Shown: piece after piece, positions 8,905 to 16,708 of the stretch
Layout of the letters: every line of letters begins with the position of its first letter
Numbering within the stretch: position 1 is the stretch's first letter
Assembly (NCBI RefSeq): GCF_003397585.1
Contig: NZ_QJUV01000001.1
Coordinates: 248,001-312,000, forward strand
Length of the DNA stretch: 64,000 nucleotides
DNA from: Gardnerella piotii
Lineage (GTDB): Bacteria; Actinomycetota; Actinomycetes; Actinomycetales; Bifidobacteriaceae
Direction of reading: 5' to 3'
Made by a program: the position numbers and the translations under genes
Notes under the pieces: model-generated
Databases searched by the model: none
The model's input: only the letters and a program-made list of their open reading frames with translations
What the model was told of the DNA's origin: nothing

Positions 8905-10350
8905 ATGTTAGAAATTGCAGAATCTGATAAAAGCGACTCTAAGATTTTGGAAAGTAGTCTAAACGGGCAGGCGACTTCTACAAACGCTAAGTCGTCAAGT
9001 TTTGCTAAGTCATCTAATGTGTCTAAGTCATCTAATGCATCTGATTCGTCAAAGCTACCAACATCCGTCTCTGCAAGATTAGGTAAGTTGCAATTTCATC
9101 TTTCGGGAAAATTCCGTGTTTTACAGTTTGCAGATGTTCAAGATGCGCCAAAAATCAGCAAAGACACGATTAAGCTAATAGAGTCTGCTTGCGATGCAGT
9201 TAAGCCAGATATTGTGATTTTTAGCGGAAATCAAATTGCAGGGTATGCTAAAGATTTTGCGAACACTTTTGTGCGAAGACGCTGGGATGAGTCGCAAGAT
9301 AACCGTGGAGCAGATGACCGTGGAGCAGATGCGCGCAAGTCTCATGAAAAAGATTTGCAAGATACGCGCAAAAAAGTCTTAGAGCATATTAAGCGAATGG
9401 TAAAGCCTTTAGAAGATCGCTCAATTCCTTGGGCACTAACGTATGGGAATCACGATTTTCAGTGCGGATTAAGTAACGCGGAGCTGGATTCTTTGTATCA
9501 AGAGTTTTCGGGATGCTTGAATCGCCAGCAAACCGATGGGGAATTTTCTAGCGGATCCGCAATGTCTCTTCCAAAAAGTATTTTGCCAAAGCAAATCATA
9601 TTTCCTTGCAAAGCAGGAACTTTTGCTTTGCCTGTTATGGACGTAAATCAAGAAAAAGTCGTATTTTCTATTGTGCTCGTAGATTCTGGCGATTACGAAA
9701 AGCGTGGTGGTTACGGAAGTCCTTCTAGTAATGCACTTGACTTTTTAGCGGATTTGCCAAACTTTTTGCCGCCAAAATTCTGCGTTTTTCAGCATTTTCC
9801 GCTTCCGCAATACTACGATTTACTACGCGAAGTTCCTAAAGATTGTGCTGCTAAAGAAAACGCAATCGAAGGTTACAGGCGTTTTGCTGGAAAATACTAC
9901 GCTTTAGACGATAATCGCGTTTTGCCAGATGGGTATCTTGGAGAAGGCGTGAGCTGCCCAGATAAAGACAGTGGGGAATACAATATTTTGCAAAAGATTG
10001 GTGCTTTTGCTTTTTGCGCAGGGCACGATCACAGAAACGCGTTTGCGGGGCGTTGCAAGGATTCTGGAATGCTTCTAATGGCCACTGCAACGTGCGGATT
10101 TGCATCTTATGGGCCAGTGGCTTCTAAATGCGGAGCAAGGCTTCTTGAGTTCGACATTCGTCACCCTTACGAGCCTAGAACGCAAATGCTGGAATTTGGC
10201 GATTTAGTTGGCAAAGCATCGTCTAAAAAAGCGTACACATATGGATTAAATGCTGATTGTAGTCACGATTTGCCAGAAGTGGACTTATTGCAAAAGCCTT
10301 CACTTTTTGCAAGGATTTTAAGAAGATGGCGGTCTATAGTTGCAAAATAG
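8905..10350 (+). CDS. Metallophosphoesterase (calcineurin-like), purple acid phosphatase-type
   Basis: A 481-residue protein with the metal-binding motifs of calcineurin-like phosphoesterases: FADVQDAP (a D-x-x variant of the DxH motif), IVIFSGNQIAG (GDxx region, Asp replaced by Asn), YGNHDF (GNHD), FQHFPLPQ (H) and AGHDHRN (GHxH). The first 60 residues are Ser/Lys/Asn-rich low complexity with SSNVSKSSNASDSSK-like repeats and no signal peptide, so a cytoplasmic location is likely. Replacement in the first two motifs may alter metal ligation. The substrate is unknown. Probably a single-gene transcript from the leaderless promoter just upstream. Confidence 0.85.
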   Translation: MLEIAESDKSDSKILESSLNGQATSTNAKSSSFAKSSNVSKSSNASDSSKLPTSVSARLGKLQFHLSGKFRVLQFADVQDAPKISKDTIKLIESACDAVKPDIVIFSGNQIAGYAKDFANTFVRRRWDESQDNRGADDRGADARKSHEKDLQDTRKKVLEHIKRMVKPLEDRSIPWALTYGNHDFQCGLSNAELDSLYQEFSGCLNRQQTDGEFSSGSAMSLPKSILPKQIIFPCKAGTFALPVMDVNQEKVVFSIVLVDSGDYEKRGGYGSPSSNALDFLADLPNFLPPKFCVFQHFPLPQYYDLLREVPKDCAAKENAIEGYRRFAGKYYALDDNRVLPDGYLGEGVSCPDKDSGEYNILQKIGAFAFCAGHDHRNAFAGRCKDSGMLLMATATCGFASYGPVASKCGARLLEFDIRHPYEPRTQMLEFGDLVGKASSKKAYTYGLNADCSHDLPEVDLLQKPSLFARILRRWRSIVAK

Positions 10351-10449
10351 CGCGCGATTATTGTGCGATTGCAACGTCATTTACATGCGATTGGCACGCG
10401 TATCGGTATTATAGTTAATTAGTTTTAGTTGCAAACGAAAGAGGTAAAT

Positions 10450-11808
10450 GTGTCTGCGCAAAACACGGCTGAACATAACGAAAGTGGCATCGACGCTGCA
10501 GACGTTTTACATGTAGAAGGTGGCAAGCCGCTTAACGGAACGATTAAAGTTCGTGGCGCAAAAAACTTTGTTAGCAAGGCGATGGTTGCAGCGCTGCTAG
10601 CTCCTGGAAAATCCGTGTTAAAGAATGTTCCAGAGATTAGAGATGTTCATGTTGTTTCGGATTTGCTTCGATTGCACGGCGTAAACGTAAACGTTGATGG
10701 CGCTGCAGGCGTTGTTAGCATTGACGCAAGCAATGTTCAACTTGCAGACGTTGCCGACGTAGACACGTTATCTGGGTCTTCTCGTATTCCTATTCTGTTT
10801 TCTGGCCCGCTTCTTCACAGGCTTGGCGAGGCTTTTATTCCAGCGCTTGGTGGGTGCAATATTGGCGGCCGTCCTATAGACTTCCATCTTGAAACTTTGC
10901 GCAAGCTTGGCGCAAATGTAAACAAAGACCACGAAGACGGTATTCATATTACTGCTCCAAACGGTTTGCGCGGAACTAAAATCCATCTTCCTTACCCTTC
11001 GGTTGGTGCCACTGAGCAAACTCTTCTTGCAGCCGTTCTTGCAGAAGGAAAAACGGAACTTTCGGGTGCAGCAATCGAGCCAGAGATTATGGATTTGGTG
11101 GCCGTTTTGCAAAAAATGGGCGCAATCATTTCTGTAGACGTTGATCGCACATTTAGGATTGAGGGCGTAGATAAGCTTCAAGGTTACAATCACACTGCTT
11201 TAACAGATAGGATTGAGGCAGCATCTTGGGCTTCCGCTGCGCTCGCAACTCACGGAGATGTGTTTATTAAAGGCGCAACTCAGCCAGAAATGATGACATT
11301 CTTAAATGTGTTCCGCAAGGTTGGCGGCCAGTTTGACGTTGCAGATAACGGTATTCGATTCTGGCATCCAGGTGGAGACTTGCATCCAGTTGCTATTGAA
11401 ACCGACGTTCACCCTGGTTTTATGACAGATTGGCAGCAGCCGCTTGTTGTTGCTTTAACGCAAGCTAAAGGCTTGAGCATTGTGCACGAAACAGTGTATG
11501 AGAATCGTTTTGGCTTTACAAAGCCGCTTGTGCAAATGGGCGCAATGATTCAGCTGTATCGCGAGTGCCTTGGCTCGCTTCCTTGCCGATTCCAGCAGCG
11601 CAATTACAAGCATTCTGCTGTGATTTTTGGGCCAACGCCTCTTACTGGTCAAGATATTGATGTTCCAGATTTGCGTGGCGGCTTTAGTCATCTTATTGCA
11701 GCTCTTACAGCAAAAGGACCGTCTAATGTTAAGGGCATTTCGCTTATTGACCGCGGTTATGCAGATTTTAGAGGAAAGCTCACTGCTCTTGGTGCAGACA
11801 TTGATTGA
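10450..11808 (+). CDS. murA: UDP-N-acetylglucosamine 1-carboxyvinyltransferase
   Basis: Transfers enolpyruvyl from PEP to UDP-GlcNAc, the first committed step of peptidoglycan synthesis. The 452-residue product shows the EPSP-synthase-type fold motifs: the N-terminal KVRGAKN with catalytic Lys/Asn, the loop GGCNIGGRPIDFH with the catalytic, fosfomycin-sensitive Cys at about residue 136, and the C-terminal PDLRGGFSHLIAALTAKG segment. GTG 10450 is preferred because a GAAAGAGGT site lies about 5 nt upstream; in-frame TTG 10429 has none. It stands before the membrane kinase gene, but a tandem-repeat spacer separates them. Confidence 0.94.
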   Translation: MSAQNTAEHNESGIDAADVLHVEGGKPLNGTIKVRGAKNFVSKAMVAALLAPGKSVLKNVPEIRDVHVVSDLLRLHGVNVNVDGAAGVVSIDASNVQLADVADVDTLSGSSRIPILFSGPLLHRLGEAFIPALGGCNIGGRPIDFHLETLRKLGANVNKDHEDGIHITAPNGLRGTKIHLPYPSVGATEQTLLAAVLAEGKTELSGAAIEPEIMDLVAVLQKMGAIISVDVDRTFRIEGVDKLQGYNHTALTDRIEAASWASAALATHGDVFIKGATQPEMMTFLNVFRKVGGQFDVADNGIRFWHPGGDLHPVAIETDVHPGFMTDWQQPLVVALTQAKGLSIVHETVYENRFGFTKPLVQMGAMIQLYRECLGSLPCRFQQRNYKHSAVIFGPTPLTGQDIDVPDLRGGFSHLIAALTAKGPSNVKGISLIDRGYADFRGKLTALGADID

Positions 11809-11826
11809 TTAGTGTTATTAATGCTA

Positions 11827-11889
11827 GCAATGTAAGCAATGTAAGCAATGTAAGCAATGTAAGCAATGTAAGCAATGTAAGCAATGTGG
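11827..11889 (+). repeat. 9-bp tandem repeat (GCAATGTAA x7)
   Basis: Six perfect units of GCAATGTAA at 11827-11880 and a seventh ending GG at 11881-11889, in the spacer between murA and the kinase gene. Copy number could vary by slippage. Confidence 0.9.
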
Positions 11890-12028
11890 ATAACTTTTCC
11901 CTTATTTTTCTAGGGCTTTGATGGCTTTGGTACACATTTTCCATTAAGTCTTTTCTTTGCATGAATTAGTGCATAGAGTTTAGCGCACAGGATTATTATC
12001 GGTTTGATTTTATGAAAGTGCGGTAAAT

Positions 12029-14122
12029 ATGGTTTGTGTAGGTGGAAAATATCAGCTTTTGGGAAAGCTTGGTTCGGGCGGAACTTCTAGCGTTTATCTT
12101 GCAGTAGACAATGTTTTACACAAAAAATGGGCTGTTAAAGAAACGTCTAATGAGAATTTAGATAGTGATAAAAAAGCTTTGATTTTGCAATCGCTTCGAG
12201 CAGAAGTTGAGGTTTTGAATCATTGCAATCATCCTAGCATTCCTAGAATCGTTGATTTTTTTGAAGAAAATGGCAGAGCGTACGCAGTCCGCGACTATGT
12301 TGAGGGAAGTTCGCTAAAAACGATTATTGCGCAAAGCGGAGTTATTACTCCTAGTCAAGTATGCGCTTTAGGAATCCAGCTATGCGAATTATTGCAATAT
12401 CTTCACTCGTTAAATCCAGCTGTTGTTTATTGCGACTTAAAACCTTCTAACGTTATGATTTCTAATGATTCTAGTGTGCATCTAATTGATTTTGGCTCTG
12501 CATTAGAGCTTAAAGGCGAAGATGGTGTTTTGGTGCAACCAAGTCGATTTAAGCAAGATGCGCGTTTTGCAACATGTGGATTTGCAGCTCCCGAGCTTTT
12601 TGAGCAGGATGCTAAAATCGGCGTTTTTACAGACGTTTATGCGCTTGGAGCAACGTTGTTTTACGCGCTTACGGGTACGTGCTATTGCGAGAGTTCCAAT
12701 CATTCTGATTCCTCTTTAAGTTTTAACAATTCCAATTTTTCTAGTTTTTCTAGTAATCAGACTTTAGATTTTAAGGATTCTAATAAATCTCATCCGCTTA
12801 CTAACTTCGACTTGAGCTGCGACGATTGCGATAGTGGTGTGCGCTATGTGTTAATGCGCGCATTGGCGCATAATCCAAAGGATCGATACGAAGATTGTGC
12901 GGAGTTTTCTCAAGCGCTAAAAGATTGTTTAGAAGATTTAGAATTTGGCGAAAAAGTTGAATCAAATATGGGAGAATCTGGTCTTGTTTTGCGCAATAAA
13001 AGGCGTGCAAGAGGTGCGCAAACGCGCAAAAAATATGATGCAAGTCGTAGCAGCCGTGCTAGAGCGCGATTGCGCGTAGAAAGTGGTAATCAAAATATTG
13101 GCAAAAGACACAAGAAAAATGGTGTTAAAAATGGTGTTAAAAATGGCAAGAAAAATATTTTTAAGATTGTTTGTTGCGTCTTAATGGCATTTATTGGATG
13201 TGTTGTTTTTGCATTTGCTTGTAAATCTGTAATAACAAATGCAGGCAGAGTGAAAGTAATAGAGCCGCGATCATATGTAAAAAGCGGAAATATTTCTACA
13301 AAAAACAAGCATGCGAGCAATATAACAAGCAGTGCGCAAGAGTATAAAAAATACATGGTTAAGGCTGCAAAATCAACAGATTCTAAGCAGATTGTTGAAT
13401 ACGTTAATAAAGCTATGTTTTTACAAGTAAAGCTTTTTAACGCAAATGTTCAGCCTATGTCTATTCAGCCAGCGTTGCGACTTTTAGTAAACCAGATTGA
13501 AGATTTTCGGTGGAGCGCAAGCGAAAGAGAAGATTTTACGTCGTTTGTTAATAAGTACAAGTCGGATCTTAAAAAATCCGAAGATTGGTATGAATTATGC
13601 TTATCTGTTGGAAAAGCGTATTGGTATTACGGAGTTAAAGATAAAGAAGAATCAAGTAGTGCGAATAGAAAGGAACGAATTGAACAGTCTGTAAAGTGGT
13701 TTGAAGAGGCGTTAAAGGGTGTTAAAGCAAAGGATTATGAGTCGGGGTTAATGTATTCTACGCTTGGCAAAGGCTACTTAGATCTTACAAACTATTCGCA
13801 AGGTAAGCCAATGCCTAAAGTGCGAGAGTATGCTGGAAAGCTGCGCGCTTTTGTTGAAAATGCAAAGAAAAACGAAAATGAGATTGTAAAAATAGATGCA
13901 AGTGAGATTGTGTTTGAGTCACTGAACTCTTGGAGTGCGCAATTTAAGGCAGATGGCGTAAATCAAGATATTGTTGAAAAGATTTTTGACGATGCGTTGG
14001 ATTTAGCACGGTCTTTGAAGTCGCAAAATAAAAACGTTGATAACAGAGTTAAGAGCATAATGAGTCAGGCGGATCCGCTTATAGATTCGATTGAAAATAC
14101 GTTTGATAACAGCGGCGTTTAA
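12029..14122 (+). CDS. Membrane-anchored Ser/Thr protein kinase (PknB-like)
   Basis: A 697-residue receptor-type kinase. The N-terminal kinase domain (about residues 8-290) has the glycine loop LGSGGTSSVY, ATP-binding Lys at about residue 37 (WAVKE), catalytic loop VVYCDLKPSN with catalytic Asp at about 136 (HRD is changed to YCD), metal-binding DFG at 154-156, and AAPE in the activation segment. A serine-rich insert follows the ALTG region. A basic juxtamembrane stretch precedes one transmembrane helix at about 375-398 (IVCCVLMAFIGCVVFAFACK). The 300-residue outer domain is helical and repeat-like, possibly TPR-related, with no PASTA repeats. It may sense envelope state; the target is unknown. 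No clear ribosome-binding site. Confidence 0.88.
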   Translation: MVCVGGKYQLLGKLGSGGTSSVYLAVDNVLHKKWAVKETSNENLDSDKKALILQSLRAEVEVLNHCNHPSIPRIVDFFEENGRAYAVRDYVEGSSLKTIIAQSGVITPSQVCALGIQLCELLQYLHSLNPAVVYCDLKPSNVMISNDSSVHLIDFGSALELKGEDGVLVQPSRFKQDARFATCGFAAPELFEQDAKIGVFTDVYALGATLFYALTGTCYCESSNHSDSSLSFNNSNFSSFSSNQTLDFKDSNKSHPLTNFDLSCDDCDSGVRYVLMRALAHNPKDRYEDCAEFSQALKDCLEDLEFGEKVESNMGESGLVLRNKRRARGAQTRKKYDASRSSRARARLRVESGNQNIGKRHKKNGVKNGVKNGKKNIFKIVCCVLMAFIGCVVFAFACKSVITNAGRVKVIEPRSYVKSGNISTKNKHASNITSSAQEYKKYMVKAAKSTDSKQIVEYVNKAMFLQVKLFNANVQPMSIQPALRLLVNQIEDFRWSASEREDFTSFVNKYKSDLKKSEDWYELCLSVGKAYWYYGVKDKEESSSANRKERIEQSVKWFEEALKGVKAKDYESGLMYSTLGKGYLDLTNYSQGKPMPKVREYAGKLRAFVENAKKNENEIVKIDASEIVFESLNSWSAQFKADGVNQDIVEKIFDDALDLARSLKSQNKNVDNRVKSIMSQADPLIDSIENTFDNSGV

Positions 14123-14130
14123 GATTTGCA

Positions 14131-14170
14131 AAGAAAAAGCCCACTGCGGTGGAATGAATGCAGTGGGCTT
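14131..14170 (-). terminator. Terminator downstream of tRNA-Ala (minus strand)
   Basis: An 11-bp perfect stem (14137-14147 with 14160-14170, AAGCCCACTGC/GCAGTGGGCTT). On the minus strand it is followed by TTTTTCTTT. It lies just past the 3' end of tRNA-Ala and just after the convergent kinase gene. Confidence 0.85.
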
Positions 14171-14172
14171 AG

Positions 14173-14245
14173 TGGAGCTAATGGTAATCGAAACCACGAC
14201 CTCTTCGATGCGAACGAAGCGCTCTACCAACTGAGCTATAGCCCC
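14173..14245 (-). tRNA. tRNA-Ala (anticodon CGC)
   Basis: 73-nt cloverleaf on the minus strand: acceptor GGGGCTA with TAGCTCC, including the G3-U70 pair that identifies alanine tRNAs, anticodon loop TTCGCAT giving CGC, discriminator A. Confidence 0.95.
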
Positions 14246-14250
14246 AATGT

Positions 14251-14279
14251 TTTACACAACTCTGCACACTGTACTACAA
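14251..14279 (-). promoter_or_regulatory. Probable promoter of tRNA-Ala
   Basis: Minus strand: TTGTAG (14279-14274), 17 nt, TGTAAA (14256-14251), 5 nt before the mature tRNA 5' end. Confidence 0.45.
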
Positions 14280-14340
14280 AATGCGTAAAAGTACAACGCT
14301 AACAGCGTTGGAGTGTTGTAAAACGTTGCTAATTCTTTAG

Positions 14341-15036
14341 TTAATCTTGCTGCGATTTGCCTTCCGATTGCTTTTTAGCTTTGTTTGCAGCATGAGCTTT
14401 ATAAAGTCCAATAAAAGTTGGCACAAGAGAAATAAGCAAAATCGCCACTATAACAAGCTCAAAATTCTTTTGAACAAAAGGAATGTTGCCAAAGAAGTAG
14501 CCTAGAAGAGTAAAAAGCGACGACCACACTATTCCGCCAAGAACAGAAAAAGGAGTAAAACGAGTCCAACGCATGCCAGAAATGCCAGAAATAAAAGGCA
14601 TAAATGTGCGAATAAATGGGAAGAATCTGCCTAAGAACACTGCAATTGGCCCCCACTTATCAATCATTTGCTCTGTTTTAGCAATGCGTTCTGGCGTTAG
14701 GGCCTTAACTTTGCCTGATTCAACGATTCGCCTGCCGAAAAAGTGGCCAATAAAGTAGTTGCATTGGTCGCCAATAATTGGTGCAAGCCAAACAGCTACG
14801 AGCAAAATCGCAAGTGGAAGCGAGCTTTTACCAGTTTGTGCATCTGGAGCTGCAAAGAATCCAGCTGCAAAAAGCAAGGAATCTCCAGGCAAGAATGGGA
14901 AGAATACAACGCCTGTTTCAATAAAAATGATTAGAAAAATCAATGCTAAAGCAGGAGCAGTTCCCATAGCAATCCAGCCAGCTATAGCGGAGCGCGGATC
15001 TTTAAGAAGGTTAAGAATAAAGTGAATAAAACCCAT
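14341..15036 (-). CDS. DedA family membrane protein
   Basis: A 231-residue integral membrane protein of the DedA/SNARE-associated family, whose members act as undecaprenyl-phosphate or phospholipid flippases and support envelope homeostasis. Visible family motifs are the acidic IETGVVFFPFLPGDSLLFAAG segment, GDQCNYFIGHFFG, and FLGRFFPFIRTFMPFISGISGM, the conserved F/G-R-F-x-P-x-x-R stretch. About four to five membrane segments are present and the C-terminus is Lys/Gln-rich. ATG 15036 is preferred over TTG 15078, since a TAGGT-like site precedes ATG 15036 and MGFIHF starts the conserved region. A CAACGCT/AGCGTTG hairpin lies downstream near 14297-14313. Confidence 0.88.
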   Translation of the reverse strand: MGFIHFILNLLKDPRSAIAGWIAMGTAPALALIFLIIFIETGVVFFPFLPGDSLLFAAGFFAAPDAQTGKSSLPLAILLVAVWLAPIIGDQCNYFIGHFFGRRIVESGKVKALTPERIAKTEQMIDKWGPIAVFLGRFFPFIRTFMPFISGISGMRWTRFTPFSVLGGIVWSSLFTLLGYFFGNIPFVQKNFELVIVAILLISLVPTFIGLYKAHAANKAKKQSEGKSQQD

Positions 15037-15175
15037 GTGTGTACCTAAATCTGTTTGTGATTGCGAATTTTGTTGCAATCGCGTGGAGTATCATTATATT
15101 GCACGCTTTAGATAGGGGAATGTGGCTGGTAAGGTATTCATTTAGAATTTAGCACGTTAAAGGAGAATGCAAGAG

Positions 15176-15832
15176 ATGGCTCAGTGTAAAGCAAACGCTA
15201 ATGCTGCTAATGCTAACGCAGATGAACCCCTTGAGTCGCCTGGCGAATTGGAGTCGGAGCTTTCTATAGCAGATATCTCCAAACGCCACTCAAATCCTAA
15301 GCGCTGGGTGCTTTATTTTGCGATTCTTCTTGTAGCGGTTGTTGTTCCTTATTGGGCGGGTAGAACTTTGGCAGTTCAGCATACTGCTTGGGTTGTTAAG
15401 AATTTTTCTGGATTATCTGCACAAGGAGTTGTGTTTATTGCTTGGGTTACAACAGTTGCAACTGCTACAGTTTTAGCAATGGCGCTAATTGAGTCTGGTA
15501 GATGGCTTTGGCGATTTTTGTTTGTTGTTTTTCTAGCGATTGAACAATTTATTAGCGGATTATGCTTATTGCGCTTAAGTTTTTGGTATTCAACATACGT
15601 AGTTTACGGACCAGCAAGTGGGCTTGCAAATGCAGCAAATCTTGGAATAATCTCTGCTGGATTTGGCGTTGCTGTTTATGCGATTTTATTTGTTGGATTG
15701 CTTGTAACGGTTCCTAAAAAGTCGCGATTAAACGTTTTGACTCGCAGCTGGGCTTCGTTAATAATGTTTTACGCTATTGAAGTTCTTGCGATTCTTGTTG
15801 TGATTTTTGGTGGATTTATGACTGCTATGTAG
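15176..15832 (+). CDS. Hypothetical membrane protein (4-5 TM)
   Basis: A 218-residue protein of unknown function. The first ~45 residues are hydrophilic and Ala/Asn/Glu-rich (ANANAANANADEP); then come about five hydrophobic segments (WVLYFAILLVAVVVPYWAG, VVFIAWVTTVATATVLAMAL, FLFVVFLAIEQFISGLCLL, LGIISAGFGVAVYAILFVGLLV, LIMFYAIEVLAILVVIFGGF). AAGGAG lies 11 nt before ATG 15176; ATG 15167 is only 2-3 nt from that site and is less likely. It is upstream of rpsO on the same strand. I see no catalytic motif. Confidence 0.72.
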   Translation: MAQCKANANAANANADEPLESPGELESELSIADISKRHSNPKRWVLYFAILLVAVVVPYWAGRTLAVQHTAWVVKNFSGLSAQGVVFIAWVTTVATATVLAMALIESGRWLWRFLFVVFLAIEQFISGLCLLRLSFWYSTYVVYGPASGLANAANLGIISAGFGVAVYAILFVGLLVTVPKKSRLNVLTRSWASLIMFYAIEVLAILVVIFGGFMTAM

Positions 15833-15952
15833 GCTTTATAAGCTTGTTTGGGCATAGTTGTAACATTGAAACTCGGCGTGTAACGCCCGCGGATTTGCAA
15901 GCGCTGTATTAAAGGATGCGGCACCGCGCAGTAACTACATAAGGAGGACGCC

Positions 15953-16222
15953 GTGGCATTAACGGCTGAAGATAAGAAGAACATTATCAACGAATACGCA
16001 ACGCACGATGGTGACACGGGTTCCCCAGAGGTTCAGGTTGCTTTGCTCAGCAAGCGCATCTCCGACCTTACCGATCACTTGAAGGAGCACAAGCATGATC
16101 ACCACTCTCGTCGTGGTATGATGCTCATGATTGGTGACCGTCGTCGTCTTCTTGATTACTTGAAGCGCGTAGACATTAATCGCTATCGTTCTTTGATTGA
16201 TCGACTCGGATTGCGTCGATAA
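15953..16222 (+). CDS. rpsO: 30S ribosomal protein S15
   Basis: An 89-residue protein that binds 16S rRNA in the central domain and helps form the bridge to 23S rRNA. Conserved motifs: [30 protein letters not shown] and [26 protein letters not shown] 15953 is preceded by a strong AAGGAGG site. A terminator follows; pnp lies downstream but is separated by about 490 bp, unlike the close rpsO-pnp pair of enterobacteria. Confidence 0.98.
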   Translation: MALTAEDKKNIINEYATHDGDTGSPEVQVALLSKRISDLTDHLKEHKHDHHSRRGMMLMIGDRRRLLDYLKRVDINRYRSLIDRLGLRR

Positions 16223-16230
16223 GTCTTTTT

Positions 16231-16256
16231 GCCCGAGCATAAGCTCGGGCTTTTGT
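16231..16256 (+). terminator. Rho-independent terminator after rpsO
   Basis: Perfect 8-bp stem GCCCGAGC/GCTCGGGC with a 4-nt loop (ATAA), then TTTTG. Confidence 0.9.
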
Positions 16257-16708
16257 ATTTATGCATCTGTATTTATGCGTATTGTTTATGCAATTCTAGT
16301 GAATTTAGTGTGTTTGAAGTAGAATTAAAAAGCTTGATTAAATGGCTGAATTTGAGGTTTGAAGATTTAAGTTTGAAGATTTAAGTTTGAAGATTTAGGA
16401 TTAACGATTTAGATTCTAAGCTAAATAATTTAAGAATAATTGATTTAAGGTTAAACGATTAAGATTTAAGTGATTTAAGATTTAAGCGATTTAGTTTTAG
16501 CAAGTTCTTAAGTTTGCAGGATTTATAACTGAAGAATAAAACATAATTGAATATGGATGATTGAAGTAACCGAAACAAAAAACTACGAAATGTTGGTTAT
16601 GCATTTTGCAAAGATTCGCGCGGATGTTAGGCAAAGGTAACAAAAAAGCGAGTCTGCCAATGACGACGCATGTTGGTTGATTAGGTAAGTTAAGAAAAGG
16701 AGGAACCC
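16257..16708 (+). other. AT-rich pnp leader with tandem repeats
   Basis: About 450 bp without a supported gene. It contains three 14-nt units of TTTGAAGATTTAAG (16358-16371, 16372-16385, 16386-16399, the last ending GG) and many looser GATTTAAG-like copies up to about 16500. The sequence is strongly AT-rich. It may hold the pnp promoter and a long 5' leader; in other bacteria pnp mRNA is autoregulated through its leader, but no specific structure is visible here. Confidence 0.5.

Noticed and set aside
11827..11889. Possible CRISPR array
   Set aside because: The units are 9 bp without spacers, and no cas gene is in the window.
11780..11962. Minus-strand frame with an LTLLTLL repeat
   Set aside because: It is the translation of the 9-bp tandem array between murA and the kinase gene.
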